Shown one piece after another: positions 11,010 through 23,985 of a DNA stretch of 64,000 nucleotides. A model generated the notes under the pieces. That model was given only the letters and a program-made list of their open reading frames with translations, was not told the origin of the DNA and did not search any database. How positions within the stretch are numbered: position 1 is the first letter of the stretch; every line of letters starts with the position of its first letter. A program made the translations under genes and the position numbers. The stretch covers positions 243,508,307 through 243,572,306 of the forward strand of contig NC_073746.1 in the NCBI RefSeq assembly GCF_029784135.1, read 5' to 3'. The stretch comes from Toxorhynchites rutilus septentrionalis (taxonomy: Eukaryota; Arthropoda; Insecta; Diptera; Culicidae).

Positions 11010-14000
11010 AGATGTCAAAAATGTACCATAAGAAAAGCCTTTAATAAGCATTGTTAATCATGCTAGGAGATTAGCAAATATTTTATTCAAACAATATTTC
11101 AACTCGTCATACGTGAGAGCATGTTGTGTGGCGTGATCTGTCAAAATAAAAATCTTAATCTATAGCTACATTCCCAATACATATGAAATGGCTACTTGGG
11201 AACAGTAAAACTTATTCACTAACAACTTTTTTTCGCCATCAGGATACAATGGCACCTTCAAGCGAGGGATGACTCTATCCGTTGCACATTTTACCATTAT
11301 TACAAACATCAAACCGTATATTGGCAAAACGACCATCATCCATTGACCGTATGTTCGACTTTTTGTGTAGAGCACGCTTATTACGGCGAAATATTGTCTC
11401 CTCGAACGTTGGAAGAGAGCTCGCTCGCTCGAGCAATAAACATAATTCGGGTGCGTCCTATTTGCCGGTTGGAGATATTCATTTTTTTTGCTCGTCCGGC
11501 ATGGTTGCTTCCGTGAAATTTAAGGACATAAAACCAAGGGACGAAATCTATTATGCAAAACGCATCATCGTCCACGTGAGTGGGAAGGGAGGGCTGGAGG
11601 GGTAGAGAATCGCATAAATTTCGACTGACCGTGCCGAGGGAGAGGATATTTTGTATGAATCGTGTCGTGCCGTATCGAGTGCACAAGGGGACACTGTGAT
11701 TTCGGGTGGTATTATGGCGCAGGACTATCGTTATAAATGATGAAGATATTGTGATTATTAGGATGTCGTAAAACGTAGAATTGAATGCGGCTGGTTTGAA
11801 TGTTGAAATATCGTGGTGAACAAAAAAAAACTTTAAGGTGGTGAATATCGTGAGTAATCACAACGAGGGATAGGAATGTGACCAAAAACCAAAAACCTCA
11901 ACAAACAATTGTTCTAATTATGATCTGTATGAATTTTCGCGGTTTCACACCGTCAAGAAAACGGATTAAACATATGCCCCAAGTAAACGCCGTAAAAGTG
12001 ATCAATTTGTTTGCGCTGCTTTTATAATTTGTAGTGATTTATGATCTCTTAAATTCTCCTCTTTGTAGTTTGTTATGTTTTGTTGTTATAAACAGCATTA
12101 ACAACAATCTTTATATTTCTTCTTCTTCTCGTTCGCCGAGCGCGGGGGAACTAGCAGCCGTTCTGTCTGCGTGGTCATCCGTCTCAGCCATGATGCTGAG
12201 ACGGGAATCGAAGAAAGATGAAAAAAAAAAAGAAAAGACGGCACTGGCAGTTTTATGAACGGGACGAGGATGATCGGGGAGAAATCACCAATGATTAAAG
12301 CTATAAAAACGTGTTACTTTTCAAAGAGAGCGCCCGAAAGAATGGAGAAATCTCTTTCCTGAAGTGCACAGCAGCAGCCAACAAAAACAGGAAAGAAAAA
12401 CAAAACGAAACGAGAAGAAGGAAGCAGCCGGTCGTGGGGATTCGACAACAGAATACAAGGTAAACACCTAATTTATTATCCACTCCAGCCGCGCGGCCAA
12501 GAGAAACTGTAGCTGGTGGACGGAGGCGAGGATTTTCGAATGCTTTTGATTATCGCGTGCGCGAGCTGCTTTTGAGATAATTCTTTGCATGTGTCATAAG
12601 CGATATTTCAGTCTCGATAATTATCTCTAATTATCTGTGCCGGGCATACTTTCACTCACAGCGTCTACACCAATCTGATCGATTTGTGACGGCATGCACA
12701 GATCTCTCCATCAAGCTGCTAATGCCGATAAATCTCTGATCTCCGAAATAAAAGGTAGCACTTCAAAGATACACAGCAAAGGGCAGTACGTTAAACAAAC
12801 TTGTTTACAATAGCTTGAGTCACAATAAACGTCAAAACAGTACTGATTTCGTCTGTAAACAAAAGATGACTTCGTTTTGTTAAACGATTCGCTTTATGTG
12901 TGCACAACAGTTATTAGTTAGAAAGAGGAAAAAGACATTTCAAGAGCCGATAATACCACGCAAAGGAATATTTATGTCCGACAGTTGCTGTCACGCTTTG
13001 TGTATTTCCAATTTACAAACGATCGAGTTTATTGTCCTCACGGTGTCTATGGATGAGGAAAAACAGCAGAAAAAATGTTGTAGCATATTGGTCAGTAATA
13101 ATGTTCTTTTCTCTGGCTCTCACAAACGCATCGCCTTTAGATTTATGGCCTACGAATGGACCGAAGGATCGCAAAACTTGACCGTTGAAAATATATAATT
13201 GTGAACCAAAAACGAGTCATATGATCGCTCGAACTCACCAACATGAGCAGCAACTGCCGCTGCTCAAGGTGTTGAATTTATAAATTGCACACAAAAATGT
13301 TATCCTACAAAACCAAAAACATCGATGGGCCCACTTTGCGTAAAGCGGGCTCACTTGAGGTATCAAACGAAGGCAAACATTTTTTGTGTTTACTTGAGCA
13401 CGCGCAGCGGGAGTTTTTGTCATTTTCATTTACTCTATAATAAAGTGGGTGAAAGGAAAACACGGTGTGGCACATTAGCTCATTTGCTGATGATGCACAG
13501 CCTCCTATTGTTAGCTTCCTCCACTCACAAGTTTGCGAGACGCTTTAAGGTCTGAGAGGCTAAACTGGCTAGCCTTTTAAATATACTCGATAATATGAGA
13601 GCTCAACTAAATGTTGATCGTGTGTTCCCACAGAATGAAGAAACAATTTGCTAGCTAGAACGAGACCGTGTTGTAGAAAATGTGCATAATTTCTTTTATA
13701 CTCGATAAGTTGCAAACGAGCGGTGCTTCAATTACAATATTTCCTCTCACAACAGTATGCGTACAACTATCATTGCAATTGCATTTCGAGCGAGTGATTT
13801 ACGCATCGTTGTGTATAGTTAAGTTGCCTGATCGCTGGCTGGACCAAGACTGTGTAGTAAAAATTCCAATTGGCCTCTTTTGTACTCTATGATTTGCAGA
13901 CAGGCAGAGTTGGAATACTTCTTCTCTCCACAGTATCCGTAGGACGAACAATAAATTTGCATTTCGAGCGAGTGAATTGCGCGCGTTAGCAGATCTATTA

Positions 14001-15220
14001 CTAAGATAATAGGAGAATGATATTTGAAGAAATCATCTGTGATATTATATATCTGAGATATGTAACTTACAAGATTGGATTGTTATTACATCCAAGTTTA
14101 CGAGATTAATAGGAAAGGTAAAAAATGGAAATTCTATTTTTAATTGAAGATTCAAAGAACTTATTAATCTATAAGATCAATCGCCTAAAAACAAATTTGA
14201 TTGTATCGTAGACGAAACAAAACAGTGAATGACATGGTAAAATCCACTGACAAAAGACATTTGGTCTGCATGTGACACGAAAAAACGTGAAATGAGGCAT
14301 CACGAAATAGTAAATTTTATGTAATCAAATCTGCAATGGATACTGTTTTTTTTCACTTTGTTGCTTAGTTTTTTTTTCGATTAATAATCATCTTTTTTGT
14401 AGATAGTATTCGATTAATCGAACGATTACCGGATATCGCTATTTTTAAAGCAAAAGGAACAGTGTTGTCATATTTTGCTCGCGCTGGAGCAAAAATCAAA
14501 ATATTCCCACGCCGATAATCGCAAAATTACTGAAAGTGGTCAAATCGATTGTGACTTACGTTATCAAAAATCTATTTCTAATCTTTCCATCGAAGATGTC
14601 AGCAACAAATTGAGGATATCATACACAACAACACAAAGAACCAAGAAATGAGCCGCACTGTCTACATGCAAGGTGATAGTAAGCGTGGAAAAACATTAAG
14701 CGGTTCTCTCACTCGATTTTCGCAATGATAAGTCGCAGCAGGAGAGTGGAGTAAAACACACACAATGGTCTTTCGACAGGTTCACAACCTATAATTGCAT
14801 TATCATAGGCCTCGAAAATTTATAATTAGAATTGAGTAATCATGGCCTTCTGTTCACCTTCACCCGTATGTCAACATTTTCTTTTGATGTATTATTTAAT
14901 AGTAATTAATGACAGCATCTATTTTTTGTTCTAAGAAAAATTACACACTGCAGTTTTTTTACTTATGAGCAATTCATATTTAGCAGCACATAAAAACAAC
15001 ATCAGGCTCAGCCAGCGATCAGACAACCTTGATATTACACACAGCGCTTTTACTTGCGTAGATCGCTTGCTCGAAATACAATTGTAGTGTTCATTACACG
15101 GATACTACGGAAAATCGCTTTCTGAAAACACGTGTGTGTAACGGCTGACGAGTAGATGTTTGAATCATGAATGATGATCTATGAGAGAATGAGACTTTCT
15201 TCGAATCTCATGAAGAATAA
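11010..15220. other. intron-like, mostly single-copy stretch without recognised genes
   Basis: No coding similarity was found. 11360-11700 and 12120-12560 are GC-richer and have open frames on both strands that overlap each other. 14440-14690 has a hint of transposase-like residues (LSIEDVSNKLRISYTTTQR), too weak to call. Near-repeats of the phrase gcatttcgagcgagtga occur at 13782 and 13961, so 13680-13990 may be a diverged tandem duplication of about 180 bp. Confidence 0.35.
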
Positions 15221-15224
15221 AAAA

Positions 15225-15340
15225 TCCTGGAGTGTCTTGTTCAGAACCCATATTTGAACCCTATCGAGAATCTTCGGGCTATTCTGGATAACAAGGTGGA
15301 TAAGACTGGTGTCACAATCAAAACAAAATAGGGTTACAAA
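15225..15340 (+). pseudogene. C-terminal scrap of a Tc1-like transposase
   Basis: The plus strand encodes a PYLNPIENLRAILDNKVDKT phrase, equivalent to the SPDLNPIENLW motif with the third catalytic residue (Glu) intact. It directly precedes the N-terminal portion of a second transposase that begins near 15343, so two Tc1 relics lie head to tail here. Confidence 0.65.
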
Positions 15341-15342
15341 TG

Positions 15343-17185
15343 CCCTGAAATGCCGGAAAAAATCGGAAACACGAGGACCGAAAAGGAAAACTAGTTCTAG
15401 GGATGACCACTGAATATTGAAATTGGTGAAAAAAGATCCTTTCCTTACATCTACAGCCAGGGTTGCCAACTATAATTTTAAAAAATCAGGGAGAATGAAA
15501 ATAAAAATCAGGATAAATCAGGATAGCTCATATTGGGTTGTCCAAAAAGTTAATGGCGATTTTTGGGAAAACAAACAAACCATTTTCAATCAAAGCATTG
15601 TAATTTAATGTTATATCCATAGTTCTGTTTCACAATCTTTCACCATCTTTCCTCGTCGAAGACTGCTGCGTGCCATACATATGAGAAACAGGTTGTTTGG
15701 TAGTAGCTCAGAAGACAGAATCCATTCCAAAGCACACCAGAAACATAGTATATCTTCCTTCGGGCGAAGACCGGATATGTAAAAGAATTAATAAGCCTGG
15801 TATAAATCCTCGCATAAGCGGAAATACTAGTGTTTCACCTGACTTTTTGATCGTTTATATTTTTTCCGAAAAACCTACAGCATCACTACAGTGCAGAGTT
15901 GCAGAGAAATAAATATTCAAATTTTCGTTGAATTCATCATCCATGCTTTGGAATGAATCTTCACTCGACAAATGAGGAAAACATATCAGCAGTGGAAGAC
16001 TTGTTAAATTTTCCTAATTTTTATGATATTTAGTACTGTTATACATATATTTACAACAGACAAACTAAATATGAAATCTTTTTATATTGACTGTTGATTC
16101 AAAAATTTTCTCTTGAGTGATTTTGGAAAACCACGAAACAATTGAGGGTAGAGATTAAAAAAAGTTAAGTACAGATTTGCGTCTAGAGAATTTAACTTAA
16201 TGTATGATATATACAAGTACGAACCGGAGAACTATCATGAAAGAAAACTTTAGCATGGAAACCAGTATATTTATTACGAATCATGTAAAGAGTACAAAAA
16301 TCAGGAAAAATCAGGATCATTTCAGAAAAATCAGGATAAATTGAGTGTTCGTCAGGATATCAGAGAGCGTGCTAAAAAGTCTGGGAAATCCTGAAAAATC
16401 AGGAAGGTTGGCATCTCTGTCTACACCCATCAAAAAGGAACTGGACTGGAAGTGACAACTAGAACAATCCGCAACCGCTTGATTGATTATAAATACTGCG
16501 CTCGTGCTGCCAGAAAAACTTATTTCGTATCGGAAAGAAATTGACAGGTATTCGTAAAACATCATCTGGAGCATCAACATGGAGCCAGCTATTTCAGAAA
16601 TGTACTATGGAGTGAGGAAACAAAAGTAAATTAATTCGGTGCAGATAGCCGACATTATGTTAGACGTCCCAGAAATAGCGAGTTCTCTCCACAATACACA
16701 AAGAAGACCATCAAGCATGGCGGGGATTGCATTATGGTATGAGGATGCTTTCCATGGCATGGCGTTGGACCTCTTTTTCGGATAAAGTCAATTATGACAC
16801 AGAATGAATACCTTGGCGTCTTGAATGAAGTAATGCTACCTTATGTAGAGGAAGAAATGTCATTAGAATGGAGATTCCAACAGGATAACGATCCTAAAAA
16901 CACCTCGAAAAAGGTGAAAAAAATGGTTCGTTATGAAAAAAAATTGACGTATAGAACTGGCCAGCACAGTCTCCGGACCTCAACCCAATAGAAAATCTTC
17001 GGAACGAGGTCAAGAGAAATATTGCGACAATAAGACACAAAAACCGGGACAAGTTGTGGAACGTGGTTCAAAAAGCTTGGCATGCTATTCCGGTAGAAAC
17101 ATGCCAGAGGCTTGTCGATTTTCTGTCAAGACGTATTGCAGTATTGAAAAGTAATGGATTTCCGACTAAATGCTAAAAATTCACT
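15343..17185 (+). pseudogene. Tc1-like transposase pseudogene split by a hAT-like insertion
   Basis: The first half (15343-15450) encodes GPKRKTSSRDDH and LVKKDPFLTST. The sequence is then interrupted by the 962-bp element at 15458-16419 and resumes at about 16428 with KKELGLEV-like and TTRTIRNRLIDYKY. Further on come the catalytic regions (WSEETKVN, IKHGGDCIMV, then at 16794-16991 LNEVMLPYVEEEMSLEW and QQDNDPKNTSKK, containing the second Asp) and finally PQ-N-P-I-E-N-L-R (third acidic residue) near 16983. Removing the insert and one copy of its 8-bp duplication restores a continuous Tc1 motif across the junction. Several stops and frameshifts elsewhere show it was dead or decayed anyway. The right inverted end probably lies near 17400-17440. 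Confidence 0.8.
15458..16419. mobile_element. hAT-like non-autonomous element, copy 1
   Basis: The ends are cagggttgccaac (15458) and, reversed from 16419, cagagatgccaacc. They are flanked by near-identical 8-bp duplications, tctacagc (15450-15457) and tctacacc (16420-16427), as expected for the hAT superfamily. Short copies of aaatcagg cluster at both ends (three at 15478-15525, four at 16296-16408). There is no transposase; the open frames inside are short. Related copies are at 24402-26425 and 48149-49889. Confidence 0.85.
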
Positions 17186-17446
17186 CAATAGAACATATCT
17201 ACTATTCATTTGAAACAATGAATATGTTTTCTTTTTTGTTAATGATTCGCACCTGTTTTATTTTCCACCGAAAATGTGAATACTGCGGGATATGTTAGTG
17301 TCTGTCTTTATTAATCCAATAATTTGTGACTATTTGTCAAGTTACGTTTAGACAATAAAATTGATATTTAAAACTATGTAGGAAGCCGTTTATTTACCAT
17401 CTACTGAAAAGTTCCCTTCGCACGTATTATTTTTTCCAACACTATA

Positions 17447-17873
17447 TGGTGGTAGCTACCTGAAATCACAATTTTCATTATCAGCTAACCAATTTTAATA
17501 ACTTATTTTTTTATGAGGGTGTATCCAGATGCCTGATTGAAATATGATGTGCAGCAAAGTTGTTGAAAAATCAATGAAATATTTAGGAAAAATAACGTTT
17601 TGAATACGTGGTTAAAAATCTTGTTCAAAAGCTGAATTTATTATTAAAAATGTTTATAGCTCAAAAATTAGAAACAAATTAGAAACCTCTTTCGATTTTT
17701 TGACAATAGTTTGACGTATAGTGGTGTTGTGTCGGATTCACCAAAATGAAGATATGAATTAATGATTTTTCGTAAGAAAGGTCAATGATTCAGGATACTT
17801 CTTTTTAAAAATCAATCGTGATGAAAATAGGTCATCTGATGATAAAAACTGTGATTTTGGGTAGCTGTCACCA
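17447..17873. mobile_element. MITE with ~35-bp inverted ends and TA flanks
   Basis: The left end, tggtggtagctacctgaaat, and the right end, which read in reverse starts tggtgacagctacccaaaat, are inverted repeats that continue to about 35 bp with few mismatches (through cacaattttcat). Both sides are bordered by TA (17445-17446, 17874-17875). No coding capacity is present in the 427 bp. TA flanks suggest mobilisation by a Tc1/mariner-type enzyme; the tip sequence itself is not one I recognise. Confidence 0.7.
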
Positions 17874-17924
17874 TACGTACAAAGTTAAAAAAGGTAGAAG
17901 GCTCTGAGCCTAGGGGCACGGACG

Positions 17925-18436
17925 GAAGTTTGACGTAGGACTGTGATTGTTCAGAATAGTTAATTTTTCAAATGTAATTCTTTTCATTGTTAGTTGACCT
18001 CTGTTGAAACTCCAAATAGTAGCCCTCAAAAGGGCCGTTTGTTTTATGTAGCAATAACCGTCAAACGGTTTGTAATGAACAAAAAAAAACCAATATTAAC
18101 TTCTGGCAGGAAGTTCAACAGTCTAACTGAAAATGATTAATGAATATCAGTGTGATACATAACAGGGTTGTAGTGGTAGATGTAGTATATGTGGATCGGT
18201 AAACAAAAAGGCATCGGGAGTAGTGGCTTTTTCGGTGGAATAATGTTCGTTTGCAGACTATCACCCTCATTCTTGTTTTCGAACGAATAGAAAACGTTTA
18301 AAAGTATGCCCCAATTGTATTCTTGATTGAACGATTCTGCGTAATATGCATTTGAAAACTCTTAATAAACGTTACATCTATCGTAGAGCGACCCCCCCAA
18401 ATATAGAAATCAAAGACGTAGTCCTACGTCAAAAAC
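17925..18436. repeat. repeat bounded by inverted ttgacgtaggact motifs
   Basis: The left edge is ttgacgtaggactg at 17930 and the right edge is its inverse, agtcctacgtcaa, at about 18418, embedded in the palindrome gacgtagtcctacgtc. Members of the same family end at 21018, 21121, 21721, 37128, 37372, 39798 and 40957. There is no coding capacity and no clear target duplication. Confidence 0.5.
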
Positions 18437-18439
18437 CTG

Positions 18440-21150
18440 GAGAGGGTCGAGTCAAAATCAACTGTTTTTCGGTTGATTCGGTGTGGAATTGCTCCATAGT
18501 ATGATAATTGTCCTGGTGTTTCTTTCGTAGTGGATCACTGTAAAAACAATATTTGTAATAGGTTTTTTTCAGCCATAGTGTATTATTTGCCACCCAGAAC
18601 TTTTCATCATTTGACTTCCGCAGTAGGTTGGAATAAAATCAGGCATTTAGGCAGCGCTACCAACGTTTGTTGGATACCAAACCAACGCCTTTTTACAATC
18701 CAGGCCTTTGAAAAACTTGCCATCATAAAATTTAATCGATTCATGATCCAATGACTGTGAAAAAGTTTACGACTTTTGCACCTCCGATGAATGTCGCTGA
18801 ATTAAACCCCCGTTTTTTCATCGCTTGCGTAAATCATATGATCATGCCGGGCACCACCTACAGCTTTCTGCGAAGACCGGTGAAATGATTGATCATCATG
18901 TAAACATGCATCATGCGAAGAGCTGTTGTGTATCGCTGTCAATTATATAATTTTGATAGGAATTTTATACCTCCATATGCATCATTTGAGGCAAATCATC
19001 GGCTCTCACGGGCATTTTTAGGGGCCGCGACGACGATGGATCTATTGTCTGCCTGTCACAATATGTTTCTATATTAAAAATACTAAATTTAAACAATCCG
19101 ACGTCGCTATGATTTAACACTCATTCGACTAGCTTCGTCATTCGACGATTTAGCGAACGTCCCAACATGGAAAGTGTGTACAGCTGTTAATTCTTGGGGA
19201 TATCTCATGCTGCTAATCAACGAACGAGTCACAGCAGGCGCGTAAAGATCCCACATCGATGCTGACGATGCATTTAACTTTGTGCGGACCCACTAGCTCC
19301 CCAGTGCCTACTATGGTGAGCCAATTCTCGGATCTACACAATCTGGGTGATATTGGGAAGAATCGGGGTTATCGTCGGGTTAGCCATCGTTAACCCAAAC
19401 AAAAGAAGGGGGAAGCTGTCATTCCCGAGGTGTGAAGCGAGTTCGCGAGAGAGTGCTCCCCGATGCTGAATAAATCATTAATAATTAACTAATCGTGCAA
19501 TATTTACATTTCAGAGCTGGAGCTGATTAATGGGCACACCCGCGCCGCTTGTGAGCCATGTTGATTGAGACTCGAGGCAACAAAAAGGAACAAAACAAAT
19601 CGGTTTGCCCCTTGCGGAGAATATTCATACGCCAGTTTAATAGACTTCAACAGGAGGCATGATTCGTAACACGATAAACCCCAGGCTAACCCCTGCTGCG
19701 ACTATCGCCGGCAGTGGGCGTAAATGAATTGGAACCCAATAGTACTGTTTCGTGGTTTGAAAAATTCATAAAACACTTCACCGTAATCGCAAAATGATTT
19801 CAAATCATTTCAATCGTAAAAGTAACCGACAGTATTTTCGCCGCTTGATCACAGATTTCGCCGTATCGAAAAGTTGCTCATCTCCATGTGTGGTCTCTCC
19901 GCTGGCGTTGGCGATTAACGATCAAACCTAAAACGATGATCGGATATTAACACCTTTCCCGATTCGCTTCTCGAGAGCCAACGAGGTTTTCTCTCGATCA
20001 CAGCGCGCGGCTATTTCGGGCATCGGATCATCCTCGCGTCCGGCGAAAAAAAAGTTATCGAACGGATTTTTACGACTGTTTTTATGTCCTCAACCTTGGG
20101 ATCGTGCTATTTGGCCCCGAAACGCTTGATCGACAACGGGTTCGATTGATGTCGATTGGATATTCTTTCTTCTCAACGCATCACCATTCATTGAACGGCT
20201 TATGGTTTTTACGATCACCGATTGTTTATCGCATCTAAGCTAGGTGACATTTTTGGGGGCGCGGGCTTGAAAGGAAATCGTTGTTTTGGCGTTTGGCGCG
20301 GATCGACCGCGATGGTAATCGAACGTCGATTTAATGCTGCTTTCCGGTGGTGAGCACCGCACGGTGAGTTGCCGCGAACGCGGACCGCTCTGGGCGGCCT
20401 TTGCGGTGAGCGACAGAATTTGATGCCGCAAGTGGCGCACTGCCGTAAATTGTTATTTGATTGATTTCGGCAGCAGACGACAGCTCCGGATGGACACACT
20501 TATTGTGTCAGCATTTCTATTTTGGTTTGAAAAACAAATTGACTCATAATAGCCGTTTTTAAAACGGATGCTAGGAAATATGCGGAAACAAAAGAAAGCG
20601 AAACGTTTGAAGATTTTCCAGCATCTGGGCGTTGATAAAAAAATGCCACAAAAAAACAACAATTCCACACCAATAGTTCATAAAAGTAGGAATGTTCGAT
20701 TGGATATTTTTAGAATGCTCAGTAGAGGGATTAAACAAATAGAATAAAAGTTAAAAAAACCTTCGAAATCGGTATATCGAAATGTTACATGACTATTTAA
20801 TAACATTTGTTTCCAAAGTTATTGAACTCTGACTGGCGACTGAATGACAACCAAAAAATATGCGTATGTCAACTGGAAAAGATCGACGCGATAGCTGTCG
20901 TAGCTGTAACACCAAGAAAAATAATAACGCTTGCAGACAACCAGGACTTTGTATCAAAGAGTTTTTAAGAGTTTTAGTTGTATCCGAGGTGATAAGTGAG
21001 CGAATAGATGAAATAGTTTCGTAGTCCTACGCCAATAAAACGGTCGTATGCCGGACACTACCCGATTCATTTTCTGGCTAAAGAAATAGAAGGACGGTGC
21101 CCAAGATAGAACCACATTGTTGACGTAGGACTATGAGATTATTTTACTGA
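18440..21150. other. mostly single-copy, GC-richer intron-like DNA
   Basis: No gene was recognised. 19000-20460 is GC-rich, and the overlapping minus-strand open frames at 20215-20499 lack any known motif. At 21010-21135 two tagtcctacg-type repeat ends face outward (21018 and 21121), marking a short or internally deleted member of that repeat family. Confidence 0.4.
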
Positions 21151-21159
21151 ACTCGATTG

Positions 21160-21590
21160 TTTATCACTCTTGTATCTTGTATCACGATTGTTTAGTACAC
21201 TTTCGGATTTTCTTCAAAATAGGTCTCAGTTTCAGTAATCATTTCATCATCGGTCTTAAATTTCTTGCCAGCTAGCATTCTCTTCAGGTCTGCGAACAGA
21301 AAATAGTCGCTAGGAGCCAGATCTGGAGAACACGGTGGATGCGGAAGCAATTCGAAGCCCAATTCATGTAATTTTCCCATCGTTTTCATTGAATTGTGAT
21401 TTTACCATTGTTTTCATAATAACAAAAGTTGCTTCACTCTCAATGCTGTAACTCACGAACCAATCGACCGATTGCTGTCAAATTTTGACACGTATCCATT
21501 TAAAGATGGTACTTTGGGATAACCAAGTATATTTTTGCAACAAGCACCATCAAGACGTCAACCTTATGAACTTTTCAGCCGAACTGTTAC
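21160..21590 (-). pseudogene. mariner transposase C-terminal remnant with one terminal repeat
   Basis: At 21389-21192 the minus strand encodes a mariner C-terminus: LPHPPCSPDLAPSDYFLFAD (third catalytic Asp in the PDLAPSDY motif), then LKRMLAGKKFKTDDEMI. At 21546-21590 lies a mariner end that read in reverse gives acagttcggctgaaaagttc. The segment joining the two is too short for a full gene, so the N-terminal two thirds are missing: a deletion derivative. Related ends occur at 26765 and 43191. Confidence 0.75.
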
Positions 21591-21714
21591 CTATACGTGT
21601 ACGATTACATCGCTTGTTCTTCAATGAAACGTTTATCTTCAATAATGATTCCATTGTTTCCGAAGAAGTAGACGATTGAGACTCTTAATGTCATCGTTTT
21701 CTGCTGAGATCAGC

Positions 21715-22920
21715 TTTTTTGACGTAGGACTGCGTATTTTATTTCTGTACCAGGGTGTAAGTTCAAAGTTTCGAAAACGAGAGAGAGATACTTGGAGTGC
21801 AAGGTTTTGAACGTTAATACCTCTTTGCCGGCTAAAAGGTGGTATGATAATCACTTCATTCGAAACAAAATGTCCAAAAGTTATATGATTGTTAATTATT
21901 GACCCGGAAACATGTTTCAATAGCTTTGAATAGCTTTGAAATCAGGCTATTGAAATTACATGAATCCGTATATAAGTCAGAAATCCATTTAATTGTTATT
22001 ACGATGTGAGCCGGGGAAGGTCATGCTCACACGCCTATGCATTATGCCTTTCTCTTCCAATTCCATTTAGTTTCTGCAGCCGAACTGAATGGAACATTCA
22101 AATAATATCGAGGTATCGATGATAATCCCATACCGATGGGTGCCATTGACTATGGATTTGATAGTGAAGAATACGAAATGTTTGATATGGGGTAGTAAAT
22201 ATTCTGCCATATCGAAGAAATTACATTGTTGAAAGCAGCGGTATTAAATTATTTGTATACGAATGTCGCATTCTATCGTCGTTTCCAACTGTCGGAAAGG
22301 GTATATTATTTTTGCTCTGTAATTCCGAGAAGGAATCCATTCTTTTTTCAAACGTTGATAATTCTGCTCCAGATCAATGAATTTTAATAATTTCATGCAA
22401 AAGACAAAATGTCCAAGAGATATTAGATTGCTAATTATTGACTCGAAAAATAGTTTCAATAGCTTATAAACAGTTTTGAAAACAGGCTATTGAAATCACA
22501 CAAATCCGTACATAAGACGGCGCCCGCTCGGAAATCCATTGAATCCTCTTAAAAACAAAGAATCGAATCGAATCGGAAATATGTTTAGTTGTTATTGCGA
22601 TGTGTGAAAAGAATGGTCACGCACACACGCCTATGTATTATGCTTTTCTCTTCCAATTCCATTTCTTTTCTGCAGTCGAACTGAATGGAGCCGCACTGTT
22701 TGATGAGTTTGATGAGCAGTTCTAGTATCGAATGCATTCCGAGGAGGAATCGATTGCTCCTTTGAGCGTTAATAGTTATTTCCGTATGAGAATCACCCTA
22801 TTCAAATGATGAAATGTCTAAAAGTATAACTGCTTGTTACTTAATGATTGCTAAGCCAACGATAGTCCTACTTCCACTTTGCGGTGATATCACAGATGTA
22901 ACCCACTTCCAGTTTTTTTT
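21715..22920 (-). repeat. tagtcctacgtc repeat, copy A, with a ~560-bp internal tandem
   Basis: This copy matches the plus-strand copy at 39765-40977. Edges are tttttgacgtaggactgcg (21715) and, at the far end, cacagatgtaacccacttcc (22890-22910). Inside, blocks at about 21780-22140 and 22330-22700 are direct repeats (shared phrases: cttttctcttccaattccat, aggctattgaaat), with a third partial block at 22760-22870. There is no open frame of note. The element class is unknown. Confidence 0.6.
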
Positions 22921-23455
22921 AATTGATTATTGGTGCTGAGCCATGCCCCTCTAGCCATGACAGGGGCCAACTAAAAATTGAGAAACAACTCTCACACAGC
23001 GTTGAAAGATCGCATATCTGAGCATACATTCCGAGAGCGAACGATTTGGGCGCGATAGATCCGCACGACAGCAGAGCATCAACTGTACTGTGTCCTGCCG
23101 TTGCGGTGGATGTTTGTTTACATGGCTCTGTTTGGGATTGATCAAAGATTGCTCATGCCAATAGATTAATCAGAACGTCAACTTTTTTATTAGAATTCAT
23201 TTATATTATAATCTTTTTCGTTCAATTGATTCGGGATTTCAAGCGTTTTAAGCTGTAACGAAGAGGTCTTGAATCATGTGTATGTTATAATAAAATAAAA
23301 AAATAAATAAATATTATGGGCTTAGTATCATCCCAATCAACGACATATTAAAGTCATTAGTTGTCATCAGATATCAAGTAGAATTTTAGTTCAGAAAGAT
23401 TCTTTCTAGTAAATGAAATGATTTTCTGATTATAATTCATTCTGTGACAGAGCAT
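22921..23455. other. non-coding stretch
   Basis: No similarity is seen on either strand, apart from an AT-rich run at 23285-23320. Confidence 0.3.
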
Positions 23456-23459
23456 GTAT

Positions 23460-23985
23460 AACAAATCACTCAATCGTCAACGACATGACATATAGATGGC
23501 CCCAGTGTTGACAGATTATTGACACATATTTTACCGTTTATATGTACTGACGAATAGCTCGTAGCTTGCAAGCTCTATCCTGCCAGAACTTGTTTGGCTT
23601 CTCAACAAAATACTAGTTTAGGTGCTTTTCTAGTCCAAAGTCCAAAGAGTCGAAGTTCTTGTTCTTAAGAGAGCTTTACAAGGACCTGAACAGGGGATAA
23701 TCTGAAGATGCGATATCTGGTAAGTGCGGTAGATGAAATGCAACATTCCAGCTGAACTCAAAAATTTGGCCGGGTTTCAAAGAAACATGAGGTCCGGCAT
23801 TGTTCAAGTGGAACACTTAGTTTAATTCTGGACATTCATACTGCATCTCTACCTTGAATAGGTCCAGTGGCGAGCACCACTCGTTGAAATTTTTTGGACT
23901 AGTTAGTTGGTAGAACTTCATAATACAGAAATTTTGACTGAGCAAAAATTCGATTGCTGATATAGTTCAAAACTTTAAAAAGAGT
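23460..23985 (-). pseudogene. mariner-like transposase C-terminal remnant
   Basis: Minus-strand frames give a C-terminal mariner-like series: HVSLKPGQIFEFSWNVAFHL, then a degraded LPDIASSDYPLFRSL (equivalent to PDLAPSDYHLF) at about 23760-23690, and further C-terminal residues to about 23500. Several frame changes are needed. No ends are visible, and SINE family 1 sits at its upstream side. Confidence 0.6.

Noticed and set aside
14440..14690. Possible Tc1 N-terminal fragment
   Set aside because: Only a few residues look alike and the frame changes repeatedly; below the level I would call.
20215..20499. Minus-strand frame with several Cys residues (CATCGIKFC) resembling a zinc finger
   Set aside because: The spacing fits no known finger and the rest is Arg/Pro-rich; not the svp DBD.
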